The notes: a model not told the origin generated them from the letters alone. A stretch of 5,820 nt of DNA from SH-MAG3 sp036374995 (GCA_036374995.1 DASUSS010000049.1:1-5820); one strand, 5' to 3'. Numbered from the stretch's first letter, positions 1-5,600 are shown. Program-made: numbers and translations.

Positions 1-8
1 GAGCTGAT

Positions 9-37
9 GCCGCGCCCCGCTGCATGCGGGGCGCGGC
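9..37 (-). terminator. Candidate terminator hairpin downstream of the S41 peptidase gene
   Basis: A perfect 12-bp stem, GCCGCGCCCCGC (9-20) pairing with GCGGGGCGCGGC (26-37), encloses a 5-base loop TGCAT. It lies 47 bases beyond the stop codon of the minus-strand peptidase gene, where an intrinsic terminator would be expected. Neither side carries a run of T, so it is at best a terminator without a U-tract, or a transcript-end stabiliser. It could also serve a gene entering from beyond the left edge. The stem itself is seen directly; the role is inferred. Confidence 0.55.
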
Positions 38-84
38 GCAGTCCAGCCTGGCCGGTCTCGTGCAGCTCAAGCATCGGTGCGAAT

Positions 85-1638
85 TCAGTGCGAGAGGTGC
101 GACCGGATCGCACGCGCATCGACGTGCACCAGGTCGTCCGCCTGTGCGGCGCATGGACCCACCTCCTGGAGGACGCGGTCCAGGGCGGGATCGCCGTTCG
201 TCTGTCCCGGATCGCCGGCGACGACGATGTCGGGTACCACGCCGCGATCGTCTTCGATGCCGGATGGGCGCACGAAGTACTTGTAGCTGACGTTCAGACG
301 CAGCGCCGTGTGGGGCAGATGGGATGCGTACGACTCGCCGTAGCTCGATGCAAGCCCGCCCGTCTCCTCCCCGATCACGGTGGCGAGACCGTAATCCTGG
401 AGAGCGGCGGCGAGATCGGCGCCGCTGCTGAACGTGTTCACACCGGTGAGCACGAACACCGGACCGGTCCATCGCAGCGGATTGCGGCGCGGCAGCCGCT
501 CGTCTTCCGTCCATGTTACGATTGCGCCGTCAGGGCTGCCGAGCAGGGCGCCGAACCTGCGGTCGGCGAGTCCGAACGCACCGGCGGGCAGCCAGCGGAT
601 CGGTCGCGGCAGACGCTGCCTGTGGTGCGCCTTCACCTGCGCGCTCGACCGCACGTCGATTCTGCTGTACTGCCTCACCGGCCGGGCTGCGAGATAGGAC
701 ATGAGCAGGTCACCGAACTCCGCGCTGCCGCCCGGATTGCGCCGGAGATCGATCACCAGCGCACAGGGAGGCGCCTCGCGCACCCGCGTGAACGTCTCGT
801 CCAGGAAACGCTCGAACCGATCGACATCGAGTTGCAGCCGCAGATCGATATAGCCGAGCACACCATCGCCAAGCGTGGCATAGGAAAATGCCGGCGCCGG
901 AGCAGGGACCAAGCCGGCCGCCTCACTGCGCCGATTACCCTCCTCGCGGGATATCGGCGACAACACCGCGGTCAGCCTCTCGCCCGACGGCAGCTCCGCC
1001 TCGATCTCGTACGGACCCCTCCAGTCCCACAGCACCGGCAGCAGGTCGCCGAACACGCGTTCGACCACCCACAGACGCATGGCGTGGCGCTCGTACGGCA
1101 GGGTCGTCATCGCCTCACCGACGAGCGACGCAACCGACCGGCCGTTGATGAGCAGCAGCCGCGCCCCGCGCGGCAGCCTCGCTTCATCCGACAGATCAGC
1201 GCGAACAGTCGCGCCGGTGGAGTCGAGCTTCACGACGAGCGGGAACACGGCAGACGTGGAGCTGATGTCGGGGCGCGACAGCGACGTATGTCCGTCCCGT
1301 AACAGCGCGACTGCGGGCGCTGCCAGACGCCAGAACTCGACCGCGCTCATGTCGTCGTGGAGCCCGCGCTCGAGAGCCTGTCGCGCACGCATGACAGCCG
1401 CCGAATCGACACGGTGGTGGGGATTCGGATGCACGTCGCGTATGGTGGCGAAGATGTAAGCCACGTCCTCCAGCAGCTCCGCTCTGCTGAACAGTGTTCC
1501 CTGCTGCGGCGCCGTGTCGCGCGCGCCCGCGCTCGGGCTGCATCCCGTTACCACGAGCAGGACTGCTGCAATCGACACGGCAACTCTACTCAGGCACGGC
1601 AGTGCCCGACGGTGCTGCGCCTCGGCCGTTCGCATCAT
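85..1638 (-). CDS. S41-family serine peptidase, predicted lipoprotein
   Basis: This encodes a 517-residue predicted envelope-anchored serine endopeptidase of family S41 (C-terminal-processing/Tricorn/IRBP-like). Residues 1-33 form a lipoprotein signal: a basic start, a hydrophobic stretch and a lipobox V-T-G-C with Cys33 as lipidation site. Residues 47-115 look like the N-terminal helical domain, ending in the D-G-H-T motif whose His117 is the likely general base. Residues 155-180 (G-A-R-L-L-L-I-N-G-R) resemble a degenerate PDZ strand. The core includes V-I-D-L-R-R-N-P-G-G (295-304), then N-T-F-S-S-G-A-D (401-408) with Ser404 or Ser405 as probable nucleophile, G-E-E-T-G-G (423-428), and G-V-V-P-D near 466-470. 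The His-Ser-Glu arrangement suggests the Tricorn-like subgroup rather than a Ser-Lys CtpA enzyme. The length is normal and the frame intact. Substrates are unknown. It is transcribed away from the amidohydrolase gene across a 601-bp spacer. Family is confident; catalytic residue choice is inferred from motif spacing. Confidence 0.92.
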   Translation of the reverse strand: MMRTAEAQHRRALPCLSRVAVSIAAVLLVVTGCSPSAGARDTAPQQGTLFSRAELLEDVAYIFATIRDVHPNPHHRVDSAAVMRARQALERGLHDDMSAVEFWRLAAPAVALLRDGHTSLSRPDISSTSAVFPLVVKLDSTGATVRADLSDEARLPRGARLLLINGRSVASLVGEAMTTLPYERHAMRLWVVERVFGDLLPVLWDWRGPYEIEAELPSGERLTAVLSPISREEGNRRSEAAGLVPAPAPAFSYATLGDGVLGYIDLRLQLDVDRFERFLDETFTRVREAPPCALVIDLRRNPGGSAEFGDLLMSYLAARPVRQYSRIDVRSSAQVKAHHRQRLPRPIRWLPAGAFGLADRRFGALLGSPDGAIVTWTEDERLPRRNPLRWTGPVFVLTGVNTFSSGADLAAALQDYGLATVIGEETGGLASSYGESYASHLPHTALRLNVSYKYFVRPSGIEDDRGVVPDIVVAGDPGQTNGDPALDRVLQEVGPCAAQADDLVHVDARAIRSHLSH

Positions 1639-1642
1639 GCAT

Positions 1643-1646
1643 CCTC
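1643..1646 (-). promoter_or_regulatory. Shine-Dalgarno of the S41 peptidase gene, favouring the second Met codon
   Basis: On the minus strand the sequence reads GAGG-ATGC-ATG-ATG. GAGG lies 4 bases before the first ATG and 7 bases before the second. Seven is the better spacing, so translation may start at Met2 (codon 1633-1635), removing one residue. The lipoprotein signal is unaffected either way. Confidence 0.5.
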
Positions 1647-1662
1647 GAGTACGAGGGGAACT

Positions 1663-1678
1663 CGCCGCGCGCGCGGCG
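1663..1678. repeat. 16-bp perfect GC palindrome in the S41 peptidase leader
   Basis: CGCCGCGC followed directly by GCGCGGCG forms a perfect self-complementary 16-mer, 25 bases upstream of the peptidase start codon and so probably within its 5' leader. Beside it, CCTCG-AGTA-CGAGG (1643-1656) can form a 5-bp hairpin that overlaps the ribosome binding site. It may be a protein-binding site, a leader structure or chance in GC-rich DNA. Confidence 0.35.
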
Positions 1679-1716
1679 GATCGAACGAGGGTACGTGCTC
1701 TTCGCCAGGTCGTGCT

Positions 1717-1747
1717 GTCAGGAAATTCGGCATCTTCCGTCAGGAAA
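1717..1747. repeat. Tandem 9-bp direct repeat with 22-bp period (possible activator site)
   Basis: GTCAGGAAA occurs at 1717-1725 and again at 1739-1747, exactly 22 bp apart, or about two helical turns. Each copy is followed by CGG, after TT in the first copy and directly in the second. The pair lies 79-109 bp upstream of the S41 peptidase start codon, at a position suited to a regulator bound on one DNA face. The repeat is seen directly; the regulatory role is inferred. Confidence 0.45.
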
Positions 1748-1760
1748 CGGCACCTGCGTA

Positions 1761-1787
1761 GCCGTATCGCCGGCGTTCTGATACGGC
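1761..1787. promoter_or_regulatory. Inverted repeat GCCGTATC-N11-GATACGGC, possible operator
   Basis: The perfect 8-bp arms (1761-1768 and 1780-1787) are separated by 11 bases, giving a centre-to-centre distance of 19 bp, compatible with a dimeric regulator. It sits just upstream, relative to the S41 gene, of the GTCAGGAAA direct repeats. There is no T-run, so a terminator is less likely. The function is inferred. Confidence 0.4.
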
Positions 1788-1859
1788 GCGCATGATGTCG
1801 TCACAGAATACGCGCGTGCCGGGACAGGCCCCGATTATTCTGCTGGAGTGGTCGATGTG

Positions 1860-1887
1860 CAGATTGGATGTGTCGAGATGCAATCTG
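1860..1887. promoter_or_regulatory. Inverted repeat CAGATTG-N14-CAATCTG, possible operator
   Basis: Perfect 7-bp arms at 1860-1866 and 1881-1887 lie in one of the less GC-rich stretches of the spacer, between the two divergent genes. The arms are 21 bp apart centre to centre, about two helical turns. It could be an operator serving either promoter; no regulator gene is in view. Confidence 0.35.
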
Positions 1888-2028
1888 ACAGGATGAAATG
1901 CAGCAGCTGCCGACAGGTGCAGCGCGGGGCGCGAAGGCGCGGCTCGCAGCGGGTGCAACGCTACAGCAGCGGGCGCCGATAGGCGCGCGGTCCGATCGCG
2001 CCGCTGCTCGGCGCGGTCGCCATTGCGG

Positions 2029-2082
2029 GGACAACGGCTGTCCACGCAACATGTAGTCGAACGCCGGGCATACGGACAACGG
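2029..2082. repeat. Separated direct repeat GGACAACGG
   Basis: The 9-mer GGACAACGG occurs at 2029-2037 and 2074-2082, 45 bp apart, 158-211 bp upstream of the amidohydrolase start. It may be a pair of binding sites or chance; there is no further support. Confidence 0.25.
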
Positions 2083-2175
2083 GTCGAGATCCCGCGCTGG
2101 CTGAAGGCGCGGACGGGCGGTGCGCTGTTAGAGGAATCGGCGATGCCACTGTGAATCCTGGCGGGCGGCGGCGAG

Positions 2176-2187
2176 CGCTGCGCAGCG
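2176..2187. repeat. 12-bp palindrome CGCTGCGCAGCG upstream of the amidohydrolase gene
   Basis: CGCTGC followed by GCAGCG is a perfect palindrome ending 52 bp before the amidohydrolase start codon. It may lie near the promoter or in the leader. Short GC palindromes are frequent in DNA of this composition, so the evidence is weak. Confidence 0.2.
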
Positions 2188-2239
2188 GTGCCGAACGCGG
2201 TGGCAGGGGAGCCATCCGGAAACCCACGGATCGACGCTG

Positions 2240-3508
2240 ATGATACACGGAGCAGTGAATCGATGCGCTTGCGCCCTCGCGCTTGTGCTTACCGGCGGAG
2301 TCGTGAGCTGTAGCGGCGGTGCCGACCTGTTGATCAGGAACGTTCAGGTCGTCGATGTGACGGGCGGAGGCACATACCGCGCGAGCCTGTGCATCGCGGA
2401 CGGGCGGATCCGCAGCATCGAGCGCGCTCCGGGTGGCGGCTGTCGTGCCGAACGGGTGATCGAGGGCGAAGGTCGCTATGCCATTCCCGGCCTGTGGGAT
2501 ATGCACGTGCATCTCGCGGAGGATGGCACGCATGCGGAAGCGCTGGACGCTCTCCTCGCGCACGGCATCACGAGCGCTCGTGACATGGGCGGCAGATTCG
2601 AGGTGCTCGACAGCTGGCGGCGCGACATCCGCGAGGGCCATCGCATCGGCCCCGATCTGCTGCTGGTCGGTCCAACGATCAACGGTCCGGGTGACGACTC
2701 GTATCATCTGGAGGCTGCCACCTTCGAGGAAGGCCTCGCCGCGGCGGACTCCGTCGCGAACCTCGGTGCCGATCAGGTCAAGGTGCACCGGCTTCTGCCA
2801 CGTGACGCGTTCCGCGGCGTCATCGCTGGTGCAGAACGGCACGGGCTCCGCGTCGTCGGCCATATTCCGCGCGGGACCAGCTCGCGGCAGGCGTGTGAGT
2901 TGGGCATGGACGAATTCGCGCATCTGAGCGCTGTCCTGGAGGCAGCCGTCATGCGTGAGGAGGAAGCTGCCGCCGGTCTGGCGAGTGCGGTGGCCGAACT
3001 GACCGGCGAGAACGGACAGGCGGTCTACGATTGCATGGCTGCGCGGCAGGGCGCGTTGACGCCGAATCTCGTGGCGTACGCGCACATCGCGCGCACCGCC
3101 GACAGCGTTGCCGCCGCACTGACATGGCGGCTGATCGGCGCGCTCGGGCCTGTAGTCCGGCGGTCGGCGGCGAGCGGTGTCATGCTGATGGTCGGATCCG
3201 ATGCACCCGGCGAGAATCTCGAGATTCCGTGGGGCGTCTCGGTGCACGAAGAGCTGGAATTGCTCGTGCGCGCGGGCCTGAGCCCGGGCGAGGCGCTCGC
3301 CGCGGCGACGGTTGCACCCGCGCGCTTCACCGGCACGTTCGCCGACGTCGGCAGCATTGATGAAGGAAAGCGCGCCGACCTGCTACTGCTTCGCTCGAAT
3401 CCGCTCGTGGACATCAGCGCGACGCGCGAGATCGAGTGGGTCATAGCACGCGGTCGGAGATACCCGCCGGCCATGACCGCGTCGGGTCTGCGTGGCGGCG
3501 CCCGCTAG
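2240..3508 (+). CDS. Metal-dependent amidohydrolase, predicted lipoprotein (imidazolonepropionase/Xaa-dipeptidase-like)
   Basis: This encodes a 422-residue amidohydrolase-superfamily hydrolase (PF01979 type, HutI-like group), predicted to be exported as a lipoprotein: a hydrophobic segment ends in V-V-S-C with Cys24. The small N-terminal beta domain precedes G-L-W-D-M-H-V-H-L, whose His89 and His91 are metal ligands. I-T-S-A-R-D-M-G-G follows at 110-118. Lys191 (Q-V-K-V-H) is the expected carboxylated bridging lysine, His208 and His228 are the strand-5 and strand-6 ligands, T-P-N-L-V-A-Y is at 274-280, and Asp331 (G-S-D-A-P) is the catalytic acid/base. The C-terminal signature G-S-I-D-E-G-K-R-A-D-L-L-L-L (381-394) closes the fold. 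All binuclear-site residues are present, so it should be active. The branch includes Xaa-Arg/Lys dipeptidases and prolidase-like enzymes; its substrate cannot be read from sequence. The ATG has only a weak upstream purine match (ACGGA, 9 bases away). It faces away from the S41 peptidase gene and may share its regulation. Confidence 0.92.
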   Translation: MIHGAVNRCACALALVLTGGVVSCSGGADLLIRNVQVVDVTGGGTYRASLCIADGRIRSIERAPGGGCRAERVIEGEGRYAIPGLWDMHVHLAEDGTHAEALDALLAHGITSARDMGGRFEVLDSWRRDIREGHRIGPDLLLVGPTINGPGDDSYHLEAATFEEGLAAADSVANLGADQVKVHRLLPRDAFRGVIAGAERHGLRVVGHIPRGTSSRQACELGMDEFAHLSAVLEAAVMREEEAAAGLASAVAELTGENGQAVYDCMAARQGALTPNLVAYAHIARTADSVAAALTWRLIGALGPVVRRSAASGVMLMVGSDAPGENLEIPWGVSVHEELELLVRAGLSPGEALAAATVAPARFTGTFADVGSIDEGKRADLLLLRSNPLVDISATREIEWVIARGRRYPPAMTASGLRGGAR

Positions 3509-3519
3509 CTGGCGCCAGC
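3497..3519 (+). terminator. Weak hairpin/palindrome overlapping the amidohydrolase stop
   Basis: GGCGCC occurs at 3497-3502 and 3511-3516 and can pair around an 8-base loop. Alternatively GCTGGCGCCAGC (3508-3519) is a perfect palindrome overlapping the TAG stop. The convergent gap to the next gene is only 112 bp and would need termination from both sides. No T-tract follows, so this is a weak candidate. The rest of the gap shows only a short CAGGC-CA-GCCTG element at 3584-3595. Confidence 0.25.
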
Positions 3520-3620
3520 GCCCTCATCGTCGGTCGACCCCCACGCTCCGGCTGTGCAGACGCGCGGACGCCTGCTCACCCGACAGGCCAGCCTGCCGGG
3601 CCGGCGCGTGTCGCGTCCCA

Positions 3621-4175
3621 TCAGGGCGTTGCGGGTGCTCTCATGTCAATGGCCCGGCCACAGGCGGTGCCGGTGATGCGATAGCTGCCGCTCCCGGCAT
3701 CGAACTCGTGTCGCAGATCGTAACTGCACGTCCGCGTCGTACCGTTCACGACGGTGGTCATTGACCCGGTCTGCGTCGAGAGCTGGAACAGGAGCGGCGC
3801 GTGCTGGTCGACTGCCTCGCCGAACCGCGCCTCTCCGGCGCTCGCCATCTGACCGTCGGCCCTTGCCATGACACCGTTCCGGGTCATGCTGCATCCCTCG
3901 TAGCGGATCGCTTTGTCCCACCGCACGATGGACACCTCGCCATCGCGTTGCCGGGTCGTCGTCCCCTCGATGACGAACTGTCCACCCGCGGGGCAGGGTG
4001 CCGTGAAGGTCTCGCCGTCGGTGGACGTGCCCGCCGTCGAGGCGAGGCCGACGAACGCCGTGACGAACTGCGCGTGATCGGTGCCGGGCGTCGTAGGGCC
4101 GGGCTCGCATGCGGCCGTCGCGACGAGGAGAGCCGAGAGAGCGGTAATACTGCGGCGCAGATCAGTGCAGGGCAT
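3621..4175 (-). CDS. Small probable lipoprotein of unknown function with four mature cysteines
   Basis: This is a 184-residue protein I do not recognise. Residues 1-23 form a signal with basic L-R-R, a hydrophobic run and T-A-A-C, making Cys23 the probable lipidation site. The Thr at -3 is less usual than Leu or Val, so signal peptidase I processing remains possible. A Thr/Pro/Gly linker follows. The mature region has alternating strand-like segments rich in Thr, Ser and Gly and four cysteines (61, 95, 150, 172) that could form two disulfides in the periplasm, suggesting a small beta-sandwich or barrel. Start choice is strong: a 10-base perfect anti-SD match precedes the ATG. It lies 123 bp after the secreted propeller gene on the same strand, so co-transcription is possible. 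It converges with the amidohydrolase gene. Real coding is supported by signal, ribosome site and plausible composition; function is unknown. Confidence 0.8.
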   Translation of the reverse strand: MPCTDLRRSITALSALLVATAACEPGPTTPGTDHAQFVTAFVGLASTAGTSTDGETFTAPCPAGGQFVIEGTTTRQRDGEVSIVRWDKAIRYEGCSMTRNGVMARADGQMASAGEARFGEAVDQHAPLLFQLSTQTGSMTTVVNGTTRTCSYDLRHEFDAGSGSYRITGTACGRAIDMRAPATP

Positions 4176-4179
4176 GTTC

Positions 4180-4189
4180 GATCACCTCC
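4180..4189 (-). promoter_or_regulatory. Full-length Shine-Dalgarno of the small lipoprotein gene
   Basis: The minus strand reads GGAGGTGATC, complementary to ten bases of the conserved 16S rRNA 3' tail (GAUCACCUCC), 4 bases before the ATG; the GGAGG core is 9 bases away. This is an unusually complete match. It fixes the start and suggests efficient translation. Confidence 0.85.
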
Positions 4190-4234
4190 GGTTGAGGCAG
4201 AGTGAGCAGACCCGCCGAAGCAGTGCGGCGGCCG

Positions 4235-4254
4235 GGCGGCACGACCCAGCCGCC
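4235..4254 (-). repeat. Short hairpin between the propeller and small lipoprotein genes
   Basis: GGCGGC (4235-4240) pairs with GCCGCC (4249-4254) around an 8-base loop, within the 123-bp gap. It could attenuate or end the propeller transcript, or simply be a leader structure. There is no T-tract. I see nothing else in this gap apart from the ribosome binding site. Confidence 0.25.
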
Positions 4255-4298
4255 ATCGGCGCGGCTGACGATGTGATCGAGGCAGTGACGCACGAGAA

Positions 4299-5354
4299 TC
4301 ACTCGACGCGCCAGAGCATGACACGCGGCAGGTCGAGCTCATCGAGTGTCACGCCGGCGAGCATCCCCGCGCCGAGCGCGAACCGGCCCACGCGGGCCTG
4401 GACGCGCACCTCGCCGAGATAGCGGCCGGAGGCGTCGAACACGTCGAACGTGGTCGCCTGTAGCGGACCGCGCTCGACACGTACCCACAGGCGGCCATGC
4501 TCATCGAACGCGAGTGCGCCGGCTGAGAAGAAGTTCCGCTCCTCGCGGATGGGCGGCGGCGTGAAGGAGCGCGCAGCCGACCGGCTCTCGGCCGCGACTC
4601 GCTCCCGCGTGCGCGCAATGTCGCGGTTCCGCTGCTCCTCGAGCTGACGCATCTCCTCCGCAGAGTACCGCGCGCGCGGAATGTCGCGGACGATCATGCT
4701 GCGGCGCTCGCCGTCCGCACTGAACCGGATAATGCGGTAGGCGCCGATCCCGTCGGCGACCACGAACGACTCGTCCGGAGCCACTGCAACGCCCAGCAGG
4801 TCGAAGTTCACGGCCGGACGCTCAGGAAACTCGGCAGCGCCGACGGTGAGCACCGCGGCAAGCGTGTCGTCACGGAAGCGAAACAGCGTCAGTTCCTGAC
4901 CCGAGAAGTTCGCCAGCGGGATGATCGGCGTGCCGCCCTGCGGCGGAAACGCAGCGAGCGTCGGCAGTCCATTCAGCCGGTGCGTGCTCACCACATCGCC
5001 GTCCGTGGTGTAGCGCGTGACACGCTGGTTCCTCATGTCGACGACGACGAGCTCACGAGCCATGGTGCCCACGCCCACCGGCAGTCGCAGCTCGCCCGGT
5101 CCCGCGCCGGTACGGCCGAATCCGCGAACGTAAGTGCCGCGCTCGTCGAAGATGCGGATCAGTGGCCGGTCATCGTCGGCGATGATGATCGCACCGTCCG
5201 CTGTGATCGCGAGGGCGTGAATCGTGGAGAACAGCGCGGGCCCCGTGCAGTCGGCACAGCCGAAGCTGCCGATGGGCACGAGCCGCGGGCTCTGCGCAGT
5301 CGCCGCTCCGCTCAGCAGCAGGAGCAGGGCGGGAAACGCGAAAAGCCTGCGCAT
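4299..5354 (-). CDS. Secreted 6-bladed beta-propeller protein (NHL-like)
   Basis: This encodes a 351-residue exported protein. Residues 1-20 are a Sec signal (M-R-R, a Leu-rich core, then A-T-A before Gln21) with no lipobox. The mature part repeats a pattern of hydrophobic strands with D-G or D-E turns: I-T-A-D-G-A-I-I-I-A-D (50-60), I-R-I-F-D-E-R-G (66-73), G-F-G-R-T-G-A-G-P-G-E-L (78-89), V-V-V-D (113-116), V-A-P-D-E-S-F-V-V-A-D (191-201) and F-D-E-H-G-R-L-W-V (283-291). This is characteristic of NHL/6-bladed propellers, generally binding or scaffold domains rather than enzymes. Two oddities stand out: a C-x-x-C pair (Cys33, Cys36) just after the signal, and a strongly charged, probably helical insertion (about 229-268). 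No transmembrane helix follows the signal. The start is set by GGAGG 7 bases upstream. Family is confident; partner or ligand is unknown. Confidence 0.88.
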   Translation of the reverse strand: MRRLFAFPALLLLLSGAATAQSPRLVPIGSFGCADCTGPALFSTIHALAITADGAIIIADDDRPLIRIFDERGTYVRGFGRTGAGPGELRLPVGVGTMARELVVVDMRNQRVTRYTTDGDVVSTHRLNGLPTLAAFPPQGGTPIIPLANFSGQELTLFRFRDDTLAAVLTVGAAEFPERPAVNFDLLGVAVAPDESFVVADGIGAYRIIRFSADGERRSMIVRDIPRARYSAEEMRQLEEQRNRDIARTRERVAAESRSAARSFTPPPIREERNFFSAGALAFDEHGRLWVRVERGPLQATTFDVFDASGRYLGEVRVQARVGRFALGAGMLAGVTLDELDLPRVMLWRVE

Positions 5355-5361
5355 GGTCCAT

Positions 5362-5366
5362 CCTCC
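5362..5366 (-). promoter_or_regulatory. Shine-Dalgarno of the beta-propeller gene
   Basis: The minus strand carries GGAGG, 7 bases before the ATG at 5354. An out-of-frame ATG (the bases after GGAGG read ATGGACCATG) lies 7 bases further upstream, too close to the ribosome site to be used. Confidence 0.8.
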
Positions 5367-5408
5367 AGTCCTGGCCGCTGACCCGACCGATGCTCTGGTC
5401 GCGCCGCG

Positions 5409-5424
5409 CGGGCCGGGGGGCCCG
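5409..5424 (-). repeat. GC hairpin upstream of the beta-propeller gene
   Basis: CGGGCC (5409-5414) pairs with GGCCCG (5419-5424) around GGGG, 55-70 bases before the propeller start. It lies in the 246-bp gap 5355-5600, which has no convincing gene and must hold the propeller promoter unless the gene is read from upstream. The less GC-rich patch 5498-5530 is the likeliest promoter location, but I cannot assign -35/-10 elements. The hairpin may be a leader structure or chance. Confidence 0.25.
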
Positions 5425-5554
5425 GTTCGCGACGTGCCGTGTGCGGAATGTGCCGGACATCGGGTGAACGAGCGCCGCAGTGACGGCCTGACGAGGAATT
5501 GGTGAAATGCCGGAAAAGCGGATTGAACTGCAGCGGCTGGATATGCCGTGCAGA

Positions 5555-5578
5555 CCCCCGACCCCCTCGGTCCGGGGG
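5555..5578 (-). terminator. Candidate terminator hairpin of the DUF937 gene
   Basis: CCCCCG (5555-5560) pairs with CGGGGG (5573-5578), and ACC (5561-5563) with GGT (5569-5571), leaving one bulged C and a 5-base loop. This makes a nine-pair GC-rich stem 22 bases after the stop codon of the minus-strand gene. The following minus-strand bases (TCTGCACGG) contain no U-tract. Position and stability suggest transcript termination, which would separate this gene from the propeller gene. Confidence 0.5.
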
Positions 5579-5600
5579 CGGCCGTCGCGCCTCCGTCGGC

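Larger units (their letters stand above)
1639..2239. other. 601-bp divergent intergenic region without a convincing gene
   Basis: This spacer separates the starts of the divergently transcribed S41 peptidase and amidohydrolase genes and must hold both promoters. Open frames exist on both strands (for example 1740-2045 and 1801-2079, minus), but their translations are Arg/Ala/Pro-rich, lack recognisable motifs and lack ribosome binding sites. Its structure is a set of short repeats described separately: a 16-bp palindrome, a 9-bp direct repeat with 22-bp period, two inverted repeats, a second direct repeat and a 12-bp palindrome. The stretches around 1716-1747 and 1828-1900 are less GC-rich than their surroundings and are the likeliest promoter or operator zones. 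I could not identify a -35/-10 pair with confidence. I see no tRNA-like cloverleaf or other RNA gene. Confidence 0.6.

Noticed and set aside
7..1302. 431-codon open frame on the plus strand opposite the S41 peptidase gene
   Set aside because: Its translation is Arg/Ala/His-rich with no motifs and lies fully antisense to a protein with complete family signatures. Long antisense frames are expected in GC-rich genes.
1735..1746. TTCC-GTCA-GGAA inverted repeat overlapping the second direct-repeat box
   Set aside because: The 4-bp arms are short enough to be chance. The 9-bp direct repeat explains the same bases better.
1792..1896. 34-codon plus-strand frame starting ATG-ATG in the spacer
   Set aside because: Its composition is not implausible, but there is no Shine-Dalgarno, and it overlaps the inverted repeat at 1860-1887. 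There is too little to call a gene.
1740..2079. Overlapping minus-strand frames (101 and 92 codons) in the divergent spacer
   Set aside because: The translations are Arg/Ala/Pro/His-rich, have no signal or motif, and no ribosome binding site precedes them.
1961..3247. 428-codon open frame on the minus strand opposite the amidohydrolase gene
   Set aside because: It has no recognisable domain or ribosome site, and the plus-strand frame carries all amidohydrolase metal ligands. It is a composition shadow.
3884..4342. 152-codon minus-strand frame overlapping the small lipoprotein and the propeller 3' end
   Set aside because: It is Ser/Arg/Pro-rich and out of frame with the lipoprotein gene, which has the full ribosome site and signal.
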